DNA of 5,469 nucleotides from Acidimicrobiaceae bacterium (GTDB lineage: Bacteria > Actinomycetota > Acidimicrobiia > Acidimicrobiales > Ilumatobacteraceae), in assembly GCA_003455715.1 (NCBI GenBank), contig DMQJ01000502.1:1-5469 (forward strand). The letters run 5' to 3'. Positions 1 to 5,469 of this stretch are shown here, piece after piece (the stretch's first letter is position 1; the number at the start of each line of letters is the position of its first letter). Below the pieces are notes generated by a model. It made no database searches. It saw only the letters and a list, made by a program, of their open reading frames with translations, and was not told the DNA's origin. Both the position numbers and the translations under genes were made by a program.

Positions 1-642
1 GTCGGTGGTGGAGAAGGCGTTCGACACATCAACAGACATCGACGCCGGATAGGTGCCCGCATCGGTGTGCGTCACCGTGGAGACACAGGTCACCTCATCG
101 GCACCACCCGGAGCGCTGTCGTCGGCCGCAAGCACCGTCGACTCAAGGGCTGCACAGTTGCCGCCGGTCGTTCCGAACTCCACGACCTCGTCGATGGTGA
201 TCGCCACCTCCGACGTGTTGCGGATGGTGCTTGTGAACGAGAACTCCCCGCCCGGCTCATCGAGGGCCGCGGGCGTGCTGCGATTGACGCTCACCCCCGC
301 ATCAATCACCCGGTCGGTGACCGCACCCGTCACCGAGTCGACCGCGATGCCGTCGTAGTCGCCATCTCCGCTGGTGACGGAATGCGTGATCTCACACGTG
401 TGCGGGCCCTCGGCAAGCAGGTCGTCGACTGCCGTGACGGTGACGGTGCGGGGCGTGCCCCAGTTGGCAGGGGTGAACACCACCGACAACACGTCGACCT
501 CACACTGAGCGTCGTCAGCGACCGATACCGTCACATCGCTCGTCGGCTCAGATGCCAGCACCAGCTCGTACTCGACACCCGCCGCGCCCTCCGCAACATC
601 GATCCACGTCGGCGTCACCACGACCGCCGGATCCGCGGTGAA
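1..642 (-). repeat. Long in-frame repeat, copy 2 (residues 1291-1504), continuing past the window edge
   Basis: This is the second copy of the Calx-beta-like/DUF11-like module, equal to positions 1030-1671 at an offset of 1029 nt. It encodes FTADPAVVVTPTWIDVAEGA, FTPANWGTPRTVTVTAVDD, HTCEITHSVTSGD and DEPGGEFSF, down to DVSNAFSTTD at the window edge. Because the match is still running at position 1, the repeat very probably continues outside the window, and more copies may follow. The paired cysteines C1337/C1373 and C1453/C1476 match C994/C1030 and C1110/C1133 of copy 1. Confidence 0.93.
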
Positions 643-3600
643 TGCAACGGATGCCGAGGCGGTGACGGGGGCGGTGTTGTTCTCGTCGTCGGCAATGATG
701 AGGTCGACGTGCGTCAGGATTGACGTTCCGGCGACGCCTGTACGGGTGGCAGTGAAGGAGCATTCGAAAAGGCCGTTCACCGGAATAATTGTGTCGACAG
801 CGTCGGCACAGTCCACCGCACTGAGCGATTCAGCTGAGCCCGGAGACGTGCTGATGGTGAGCGAGTCGATGGTGAGCGGCTCTGTCGGGCCGTTCTGCAC
901 GGTCAGTTCGTAGAGCACCGATCCACCTGTCGCCGGAACGCTGGAGGGGGTGGCAGTCAACGTCGCCACCACGCTGCTCGAGTTGGGAGCAGCGTCGTTC
1001 ACAACAGCGTCAGCCTCCGCCGATGCCGAGTCGGTGGTGGAGAAGGCGTTCGAAACATCCACAGAGATCGACGCCGGATAGGTGCCTGCATCCGTATGCG
1101 TCACCGTGGAAAAGCACGTCACCTCATCAGCACCACCTGGAACACCGTCGCTGGCCCCCAGCACAAGCGACTCCAGCGCCGCACACGTACCACCCGTCGT
1201 CCCCGACTCGGTGATGGAGTCGATGGTGATCGCCACCTCCGACGTGTTGGCAATGGTGCTCATGAACGTGAACTCCCCGCCCGGCTCATCGATCGGAGTG
1301 GGCGTGCCGCGATCGACACTCACCCCCGCACCAATCACCCGGTCGGTGACCGCACCCGTCACCGAGTCGACCGCGACGCCGTCGTAGTCGGGATCGCCGC
1401 TGGTGACCGAGTGCGTGATCTCACACGAGTGCGGTCCTTCAGGAAGCACGTCGTCGACTGCCGTGACCATGACGGTGCGCGGCGTGTCCCAGTCGGCCGG
1501 GGTGAAGAGCACCGATGTGAACTCGACATCACAGTCGTCGTCGCCCGTGAAGAACACCTCCGTGTTGAACACCGGCGGTGTAGCCAGCACCACGTCGTAC
1601 GTGTCGGTGGCCCCGCCTTCGGTGACATCCACCACGGTGGGCGACACGACGACGGCCGGTGTGGCGGTGAAGTCGAGGTCGAGCACCACGGTGCCGGCCG
1701 AGGCGGTGGGGGTGCTGTTCCACCGTGAGACGTAGATGGTGTAGGTCGTGCCGCCCTCGACGCTGAGATCCAGGATCTCCGAGCGAAGGGACACACCCGC
1801 CGACTGTTCGTCGTCGTTGCAGCCAACCTCGGTGAACGATCCTGACGTTCCCGTGTAAACGGTGAGAATGGTGTCGTTGAACGAACCGCTGCTCGACAGC
1901 GTGTCGAGATCGATCTCACCGTCGACAGCGGGAGTGAAGCTCCACCACACGGTGTGTGTGCCGACGCGCGGAAGGATTCCTGTGCCGGCCGCGTTCGACG
2001 CGCACGAGTGCGGAAGGTCGGTAGGCGACGTGGTGGCGTTCTGCGCGCTCGTCACCGTGTTGGTGTACGGATCGGCGTTCACCACCCGAGCGTTGGCGAC
2101 CAGATCGTTGTCGGGAATGACGGTCGGTGCCGACCAGGTGAAGTCCACCACGAGGTCGCCCGTCGTGCCGGGCGGCAGATCCACCCACTGCGAAACGAAC
2201 ACGTAGTAGGTGGTGCCTGCGCTGAGATTGCTGGTGACCGACGACCGGAAGTTCGAGCCGCTGATGTCGTCGTTACAGGCAACCGTCGTGAAGTTGCCCG
2301 GTGTGCCAGTGAAGATGGCTGCGAGCGTGTCGGGCACACCCGCTGACTGAGCGAAGATGTCGGTCAGCGCAGTGCTCGCCGTGACGCGGGTGGCGACGGT
2401 GGGCGTGATGGAGTACCAGACACCCTGGAAGCCAGGGGCTGCGCCGCCGAAGTGGCACGAGTAGATCGGGTCGGTGGCCTCTTCCGTGCCGTACGACTGG
2501 TCCGGCTCGGTATCGGTGAATGGGGTGTCGGGCGTGATCACCTGTGCGTTGGCGAAGTTGTCGTTGGCCGGGGCGCACACCCCCCGCTCGACGACATTCG
2601 ACGGGGCCGAGCGGTCGACCCCCCGTTCGGCCAGCACGCGGTACTCGTACACGCCGCACGCCAGGCCGGTTTCACTGAACGTCATCGCCGAACCCGGCAG
2701 TACTTCCCAGTAGTCGGCCCACGCCGAGCCGTTCACGCGGCGCTGCACAATGCCCGCAGTTTCGTCAGGGTTGGTATCGGTCCACGTGAGGTCGTGACCA
2801 TTGCTTGCCGTCGGCGTCAACGTGAGGTCGCTGGCGGCCAGCGGACATGGCCGGGCCGTGGTCGTGTCGGTGTTGGAGTCGACCGACTCGAAGCTGCCAT
2901 CGAACGCGCGCACGAAGTACGTGAGTTCGCCGCAGGCGGGGGCCGTGTCGGCGAACGTCGTGGCGGGCGCGGCGACCGTGCCAGCCAGGGCAGGTAACCC
3001 TCCGTCGACCGAGGCGTACACCCGATACTCGGTTGCTTCCGCCACCGCTGTCCACGACGTACTGACCTCGGTGGTCGAGGTTCCGGTGATGGTGAAGTCG
3101 AGCGGCGCGTCGAGGGCCAATGCGCCGATCATGGCCTGCGGACTCACGCGAGGGAACGTCGGCGCGTCGACCGCCATCCGGTAGTCGGCCACCTGCTTGC
3201 CGGTGAGCTCCATGTGCGCTTCGAGCTGTGCGGGCGTCATGCTCGCCGATGTGTCGGCGAGGTACTCCAGCAGCAGCGCGGCCGAACCCGCCGCGTAGGG
3301 TGTGGCCATCGAGGTACCGCAGAGCTCATAGTCGACCGACTCGTCGAGCCCGGTCGACACGATGGTGCAGCCAGGGGCAAGCAAGTCGACGAGTTCGCCC
3401 GCGCCCTGCACCGGGGTGGCGTTGGAGTAGCACGAGACCTTGTCGACGGCTCCCACATCGGTGCATGCACCGAACGCGATGTTGTGATCGCCGTCGCCGG
3501 TGGAGCCGACGCCAATGGCTCCCGTTGCGCAGGCCGGGCTGCCCACCCGGTCGGTTTCCGCATCGTTGCCGGTGGCGACGAACACCGACACTCCCTGCGC

Positions 3601-4512
3601 ATTGAGGGCTGCAAAGGCGTCGACGTAGGCGGTGCTGTTGGCATCGCAGGTTGCCTGGTCGGCGAAGAGATCGCCGCCCAGACTCATGTTGATGACATCG
3701 ATCGTGCCAGGCGTGGTGGTGTTGAGATCGAGTACGTAGTCGAGGGCATTGAGGATGTTGGTGTCGGACGTGTCGCCTGTGGTGAACACCTTCAGCGCAT
3801 AGAAGTTGGCATCGGGCGCGACTCCCGACGGCCCGGTGATGATGCCGGCAACATGGGTGCCGTGGCCGTCCTGGTCTTCGGCGCTCGTTGCGCCACCGAT
3901 GCAGTCGTTCTCGGTTCGGAAGCAGGCTTGGCCGACGAGGTCGTCGGCGAGGGCCGGGTGCACGGTGCCGCCGGCGCTGTCGACCCCGGTGTCGATGATG
4001 GCCACGGTGACGCCGTCGCCGGTGGCTCCTCCACTGTGCACCGAGGCGACACCCGTGATGGCGTTGGCTTCGTCCATCGTGGTGCGCACCACCTGGTCGA
4101 GGTTGATCGCCCGAACCGCAGGGTTGGTGCGCAGCGCATCGAGCGATGCGGAGGTGACCTCCAGCGCGACAGCCGGCAAACGGTCGAATTCAGACACGAT
4201 CCGGTACGACGAAGCCGGCACACCCGCCAGCGCGTTCGCCTGGCCGCGCCGTACGTCGGCCGTGCGGTAGCCACCTGACGCAGACCGTGTGGCCTCGAAC
4301 GTGACGATGACTCGCACCTTCGCGGACGAGCCCTTCTCGCCGCCCTGCATCGCCCGCTCCACCGAGGGGCTCACAAACCCGCCCTCGTCCTTCGTCGGCT
4401 GTGAGGGAACGGTCGGCACGTTGGGCACTGCTCCAACTTGTGACGGAACGGCCACTCCGCCGCCAGCAACTCCGAACGTCAACACCGCAAGACCTGCAAC
4501 CACCCGCTTCAT
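1..4512 (-). CDS. Secreted multidomain S8 (subtilisin-like) serine protease, C-terminus beyond window
   Basis: The frame read down from ATG 4512-4510 has no stop to position 1, giving 1504 residues of an incomplete protein. It should cut peptide bonds outside the cell. Residues 1-28 are a signal peptide, about 62-145 an I9-type propeptide, and 165-440 the S8 domain with D174 (AIIDTGVD), H217 (DGHGTHVAG), N316 (ATGND) and S401 (GTSMATP). Then come two FN3-like domains (468-643), two PPC-like domains (650-945), Calx-beta-like (954-1060), two DUF11/CARDB-like domains (1061-1176, 1177-1296), a second Calx-beta-like (1297-1403) and a partial DUF11-like domain (1404-1504). ATG 4512 is chosen because it gives KR followed by a hydrophobic stretch and has GGGAGGG just upstream. 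Paired cysteines recur in most domains, which fits export. The tail is far longer than ordinary subtilisins (roughly 380 residues), suggesting a role in surface attachment or substrate binding (inference). Protease identity is near certain; the substrate and anchoring mode are unknown. Confidence 0.95.
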   Translation of the reverse strand, partial: MKRVVAGLAVLTFGVAGGGVAVPSQVGAVPNVPTVPSQPTKDEGGFVSPSVERAMQGGEKGSSAKVRVIVTFEATRSASGGYRTADVRRGQANALAGVPASSYRIVSEFDRLPAVALEVTSASLDALRTNPAVRAINLDQVVRTTMDEANAITGVASVHSGGATGDGVTVAIIDTGVDSAGGTVHPALADDLVGQACFRTENDCIGGATSAEDQDGHGTHVAGIITGPSGVAPDANFYALKVFTTGDTSDTNILNALDYVLDLNTTTPGTIDVINMSLGGDLFADQATCDANSTAYVDAFAALNAQGVSVFVATGNDAETDRVGSPACATGAIGVGSTGDGDHNIAFGACTDVGAVDKVSCYSNATPVQGAGELVDLLAPGCTIVSTGLDESVDYELCGTSMATPYAAGSAALLLEYLADTSASMTPAQLEAHMELTGKQVADYRMAVDAPTFPRVSPQAMIGALALDAPLDFTITGTSTTEVSTSWTAVAEATEYRVYASVDGGLPALAGTVAAPATTFADTAPACGELTYFVRAFDGSFESVDSNTDTTTARPCPLAASDLTLTPTASNGHDLTWTDTNPDETAGIVQRRVNGSAWADYWEVLPGSAMTFSETGLACGVYEYRVLAERGVDRSAPSNVVERGVCAPANDNFANAQVITPDTPFTDTEPDQSYGTEEATDPIYSCHFGGAAPGFQGVWYSITPTVATRVTASTALTDIFAQSAGVPDTLAAIFTGTPGNFTTVACNDDISGSNFRSSVTSNLSAGTTYYVFVSQWVDLPPGTTGDLVVDFTWSAPTVIPDNDLVANARVVNADPYTNTVTSAQNATTSPTDLPHSCASNAAGTGILPRVGTHTVWWSFTPAVDGEIDLDTLSSSGSFNDTILTVYTGTSGSFTEVGCNDDEQSAGVSLRSEILDLSVEGGTTYTIYVSRWNSTPTASAGTVVLDLDFTATPAVVVSPTVVDVTEGGATDTYDVVLATPPVFNTEVFFTGDDDCDVEFTSVLFTPADWDTPRTVMVTAVDDVLPEGPHSCEITHSVTSGDPDYDGVAVDSVTGAVTDRVIGAGVSVDRGTPTPIDEPGGEFTFMSTIANTSEVAITIDSITESGTTGGTCAALESLVLGASDGVPGGADEVTCFSTVTHTDAGTYPASISVDVSNAFSTTDSASAEADAVVNDAAPNSSSVVATLTATPSSVPATGGSVLYELTVQNGPTEPLTIDSLTISTSPGSAESLSAVDCADAVDTIIPVNGLFECSFTATRTGVAGTSILTHVDLIIADDENNTAPVTASASVAFTADPAVVVTPTWIDVAEGAAGVEYELVLASEPTSDVTVSVADDAQCEVDVLSVVFTPANWGTPRTVTVTAVDDLLAEGPHTCEITHSVTSGDGDYDGIAVDSVTGAVTDRVIDAGVSVNRSTPAALDEPGGEFSFTSTIRNTSEVAITIDEVVEFGTTGGNCAALESTVLAADDSAPGGADEVTCVSTVTHTDAGTYPASMSVDVSNAFSTTD
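1030..1671 (-). repeat. Long in-frame repeat, copy 1 (Calx-beta-like plus DUF11-like module, residues 948-1161)
   Basis: This block aligns without gaps, as far as read by eye, to positions 1-642 at a constant offset of 1029 nt (343 codons). It encodes FTATPAVVVSPTVVDVTEGG, then a Calx-beta-like domain with FTPADWDTPRTVMVTAVDD and HSCEITHSVTSGD, followed by a DUF11/CARDB-like domain with DEPGGEF, NTSEVAITID and THTDAGTYPAS. Identical DNA includes 1332-1376 against 303-347 (45 nt) and 1030-1053 against 1-24. Similarity ends at 1671: upstream of it in the protein this copy follows a PPC-like domain, whereas copy 2 follows a DUF11-like domain. Confidence 0.93.
1678..2565 (-). other. Two PPC-like beta domains in the protease
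   Basis: Residues about 650-795 and 800-945 begin with NDNFANAQVI and DNDLVANARVV respectively. Each then contains a Trp-Tyr/Trp-Ser-x-Thr-Pro strand (GVWYSITP; VWWSFTP), a D-T-L/D-T-I-L-x-V-Y-T-G-T stretch, a (A/G)CNDD motif, and a final S-x-G-T-T-Y-x-x-(F/Y)VS-(Q/R)-W strand. This resembles bacterial pre-peptidase C-terminal (PPC)-type jelly-roll domains. The acidic CNDD motif could bind calcium (inference). The two copies are clearly related as protein but diverged as DNA, so this duplication is older than the 1029-nt repeat. Confidence 0.6.
2584..3111 (-). other. Two fibronectin type III-like domains in the protease
   Basis: Residues about 468-555 and 558-643 form two similar blocks of roughly 90 residues. 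Each has the FN3 pattern of an early strand with a Trp (SWTAV in the first, LTWTDT in the second), a middle Y or Q-R strand (EYRVYAS; GIVQRRV) and a late C-G-x-x-x-Y-x-V-R-A/L strand (CGELTYFVRA; CGVYEYRVLA). Such domains commonly act as spacers or carbohydrate/protein-binding modules in secreted actinobacterial enzymes. The assignment rests on strand pattern only. Confidence 0.6.
3193..4020 (-). other. S8 peptidase catalytic domain
   Basis: Residues 165-440 contain all subtilase signatures in the right order: GDGVTVAIIDTGVD with catalytic D174, DQDGHGTHVAGI with H217, the substrate-groove segment VINMSLGG, VFVATGND with oxyanion-hole N316, and CGTSMATPYAAG with S401. The domain therefore looks catalytically competent. 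The serine motif reads TPYAAG where most subtilases have (T/A)PHVAG. Cysteines are plentiful for a bacterial subtilase (for example C197 and C204, one each in the PAC, ACTD, SCYS and PGC segments, and the Cys before G-T-S), suggesting several disulfides. Confidence 0.93.
4078..4329 (-). other. I9-type propeptide (inhibitor/chaperone) of the protease
   Basis: Residues about 62-145 start with a strand-like KVRVIVTF. They continue through SYRIVSEFDRLPAVALEV (about 102-119) to an alpha segment SASLDALRTNPAV and end near INLDQVVRTTM. This matches the usual I9 pattern, in which a beta strand, 'F..lpava..v', 'l..L...p.V..i..d' precede a subtilase domain. In the family this segment helps folding and blocks the active site until it is cut off. 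The mature N-terminus probably lies around residues 145-155 (inference). Confidence 0.7.
4429..4512 (-). other. Signal peptide of the protease
   Basis: Residues 1-28 have a short basic start (M-K-R), a hydrophobic and glycine/alanine-rich core (about residues 4-22), then PSQVGA before a Pro/Val-rich linker. Cleavage after V-G-A at residue 28 would fit the small-x-small rule. There is no twin arginine, so Sec export is likely. The exact cleavage site is a guess. Confidence 0.75.
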
Positions 4513-4516
4513 CTGG

Positions 4517-4523
4517 CCCTCCC
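4517..4523 (-). promoter_or_regulatory. Ribosome binding site of the protease gene
   Basis: On the minus strand GGGAGGG ends four bases before ATG 4512. It contains GGAGG, a strong Shine-Dalgarno match, with five bases to the start. This site supports the chosen start codon over upstream frames. Confidence 0.75.
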
Positions 4524-4565
4524 GAGACCCGTGCCCGCCGACTCCGACGAGCTCGACGTTCGGGG

Positions 4566-4571
4566 ACTGTA
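4566..4571 (-). promoter_or_regulatory. Possible -10 element for the protease gene
   Basis: The minus strand reads TACAGT here within the relatively A/T-rich stretch GCAATACAGT, matching the TAnnnT core of housekeeping-sigma -10 boxes. Transcription would start near 4559, about 45 nt before the ATG. The hexamer 17 nt upstream (ACGTCG) is a poor -35, as is common in actinobacteria. This is a weak call based on position and composition only. Confidence 0.25.
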
Positions 4572-4643
4572 TTGCACGGAACGCACCTCGACGTGCACTC
4601 GGCCGCCTCACTGCAGGTCCCCATCTTCGTGACGATCCGCCGA

Positions 4644-4649
4644 TATGGT
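4644..4649 (+). promoter_or_regulatory. Possible -10 element giving a leaderless helicase mRNA
   Basis: TATGGT matches TAnnnT and lies in the only A/T-leaning spot just before the helicase frame. A -10 here would put the transcript start at about 4656-4657, directly on the ATG at 4657, so the message would have no leader. That would explain why no Shine-Dalgarno sequence precedes either candidate start. No convincing -35 is seen. Confidence 0.25.
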
Positions 4650-4656
4650 CGGCCGA

Positions 4657-5469
4657 ATGGCCCTTCCCGCCGAACTCGACGCAGCACTGCGCGCCGTCAC
4701 CGGCGCGTTGCCCGCCGCGGAAGAACGACCCGGCCAGCAGCAGATGGCTGCCGCCATCGCCGAGGCCATCTCCACCGGACGCCACCTGGTCGTGGCGGCA
4801 GGCACAGGCACGGGCAAGACCATCGGCTACCTGGTGCCGGCCATCCTTGCCGGGCAGCGCACGGTGGTGGCGACCGCCACCAAGGCACTGCAGGATCAAC
4901 TCGCGGGCAAAGACCTACCCTTCCTGCAACTGCACCTCGGGCGTCGCTTCGACTTCGCCGTGCTCAAAGGGCGCAGCAACTACGTGTGCATGCAGCGCGT
5001 GCGCGAGTTGGAAGACCGCGACACCGGCCAGCTCGAGATGGAGGAGTTTGCCGCCACCACGAAGGTGGAGATCAAGCGGCTCACCGCCTGGGCGGGTTCC
5101 ACCAACACCGGCGACCAGGCCGACCTCACCTGGGCGCCCAGCGACAAGGCGTGGCAAGCCGTCAGCGTCGGCAGCGACGAGTGCCCAGGCGCCAAACGGT
5201 GTCCGATGGGCGAGGCGTGCTTCGCCGAGGCAGCACGAGAACGTGCCGCTACGGCCGACGTCGTGGTGGTCAACATGCACCTCTACGGTCTGCACGTCGG
5301 TTCGGGCGGCATGATCCTGCCCGAGCACGACGTGGTGGTGGTCGATGAGGCCCACCAACTCGAAGACATCATGAGCGACACGGTCGGGGTGCAGATCGGC
5401 GGCGGCCGCTTCACCACCCTCACCGCCGCGCTGAAACGCATCATCGACGACCCGAAGGTCGTCGCGCCC
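4657..5469 (+). CDS. dinG: DinG/XPD-type ATP-dependent DNA helicase with iron-sulfur cluster motif, C-terminus beyond window
   Basis: The frame is open from ATG 4657 to the window end (271 residues; the family is usually about 650-720). DinG-type helicases use ATP to unwind DNA 5'-3', clearing R-loops and damage intermediates in the cytoplasm. Counting from the in-frame ATG at 4645, a Q-motif-like RPGQQQ sits at 28-33, Walker A (AGTGTGKT) at 52-59, motif Ia (TATKALQDQL) at 77-86, and the DEAH box (VVDEAH) at 232-237. Between Walker A and DEAH lie C115, C180, C186 and C192, spaced as in the Fe-S clusters of DinG, YoaA and XPD. The segment ADVVVVNMHLY (204-214) is also typical. An in-frame TGA at 4630 leaves only ATG 4645 or ATG 4657. 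Neither has a Shine-Dalgarno sequence, and I prefer 4657 because of a possible leaderless promoter. DinG versus a YoaA-like paralogue cannot be decided without the C-terminal half. Confidence 0.92.
   Translation, partial: MALPAELDAALRAVTGALPAAEERPGQQQMAAAIAEAISTGRHLVVAAGTGTGKTIGYLVPAILAGQRTVVATATKALQDQLAGKDLPFLQLHLGRRFDFAVLKGRSNYVCMQRVRELEDRDTGQLEMEEFAATTKVEIKRLTAWAGSTNTGDQADLTWAPSDKAWQAVSVGSDECPGAKRCPMGEACFAEAARERAATADVVVVNMHLYGLHVGSGGMILPEHDVVVVDEAHQLEDIMSDTVGVQIGGGRFTTLTAALKRIIDDPKVVAP

Larger units (their letters stand above)
4513..4656. other. Divergent intergenic region
   Basis: These 144 nt separate the two divergent start codons and must hold both promoters unless leader regions overlap. 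The octamer CTCGACGT occurs twice (4552-4559 and 4587-4594), on either side of the candidate protease -10. A short GCAC/GTGC inverted pair sits at 4583-4596. I see no riboswitch, terminator or RNA gene. Confidence 0.6.

Noticed and set aside
67..723. Plus-strand frames at 67-723 and the similar pair at 1096-1728
   Set aside because: The two resemble each other only because they are antisense to the two copies of the 1029-nt protease repeat. They are not a duplicated gene pair.
1..1671. CRISPR array or mobile-element origin for the long repeat
   Set aside because: The repeat is a 642-nt coding block in frame with its surroundings, with no short repeats and spacers, terminal inverted repeats or transposase. 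Domain duplication explains it.
3214..4278. Plus-strand open frame of 354 codons
   Set aside because: It lies antisense to the S8 catalytic domain, whose triad and motifs are unmistakable. Its Arg/Gly/Val-rich translation has no recognisable domain. High GC removes stops from the opposite strand.
4289..5314. Plus-strand open frame of 341 codons
   Set aside because: It crosses the intergenic region and overlaps the helicase in another frame. The translation is Pro/Ser/Arg-rich low-complexity sequence, while the helicase frame carries Walker A, DEAH and Fe-S motifs.
4401..5348. Plus-strand open frame of 315 codons
   Set aside because: It is an Arg/His-rich shadow of the helicase frame with no domain and no start signal.
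4915..5358. Minus-strand open frame of 147 codons
   Set aside because: It is antisense to the Fe-S and DEAH region of the helicase and shows no independent evidence of coding.

Overview
The window is high-GC bacterial DNA carrying two divergently transcribed genes. Both are open and run off opposite ends of the window. The G/C-rich third codon positions, the secreted multidomain subtilase with Asp/Thr/Val-rich beta repeats, and the actinobacterial-looking DinG-type helicase suggest a high-GC actinomycete. An Acidimicrobiia/Ilumatobacter-like lineage is my best guess, but no marker gene settles it.

Layout. Positions 1-4512 (minus strand) form one uninterrupted reading frame: the first 1504 residues of a very large secreted S8 (subtilisin-like) serine protease whose C-terminus lies beyond position 1. 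Its order is signal peptide, I9-type propeptide, complete S8 catalytic domain (D174/H217/S401, oxyanion N316), two fibronectin-III-like domains, two PPC-like 'NDNFANA / CNDD' beta domains, then alternating Calx-beta-like and DUF11/CARDB-like beta domains. The Calx-beta plus DUF11 block is repeated in frame with a period of exactly 1029 nt (343 residues), with long stretches of identical DNA. Positions 4513-4656 are a short divergent intergenic region holding a good Shine-Dalgarno sequence for the protease and only weak promoter candidates. Positions 4657-5469 (plus strand) are the N-terminal 271 residues of a DinG/XPD-type superfamily 2 ATP-dependent helicase with the four-cysteine iron-sulfur cluster motif.

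Nothing ties the two genes functionally. The protease is expected outside the cell or at its surface, and the helicase in the cytoplasm in DNA repair or replication. I see no tRNA, rRNA, CRISPR, insertion sequence or integration site. I do not see a new biological system here. The most notable feature is the repeat architecture of the protease tail. Many other long open frames exist on both strands, but they are by-products of the high GC content.
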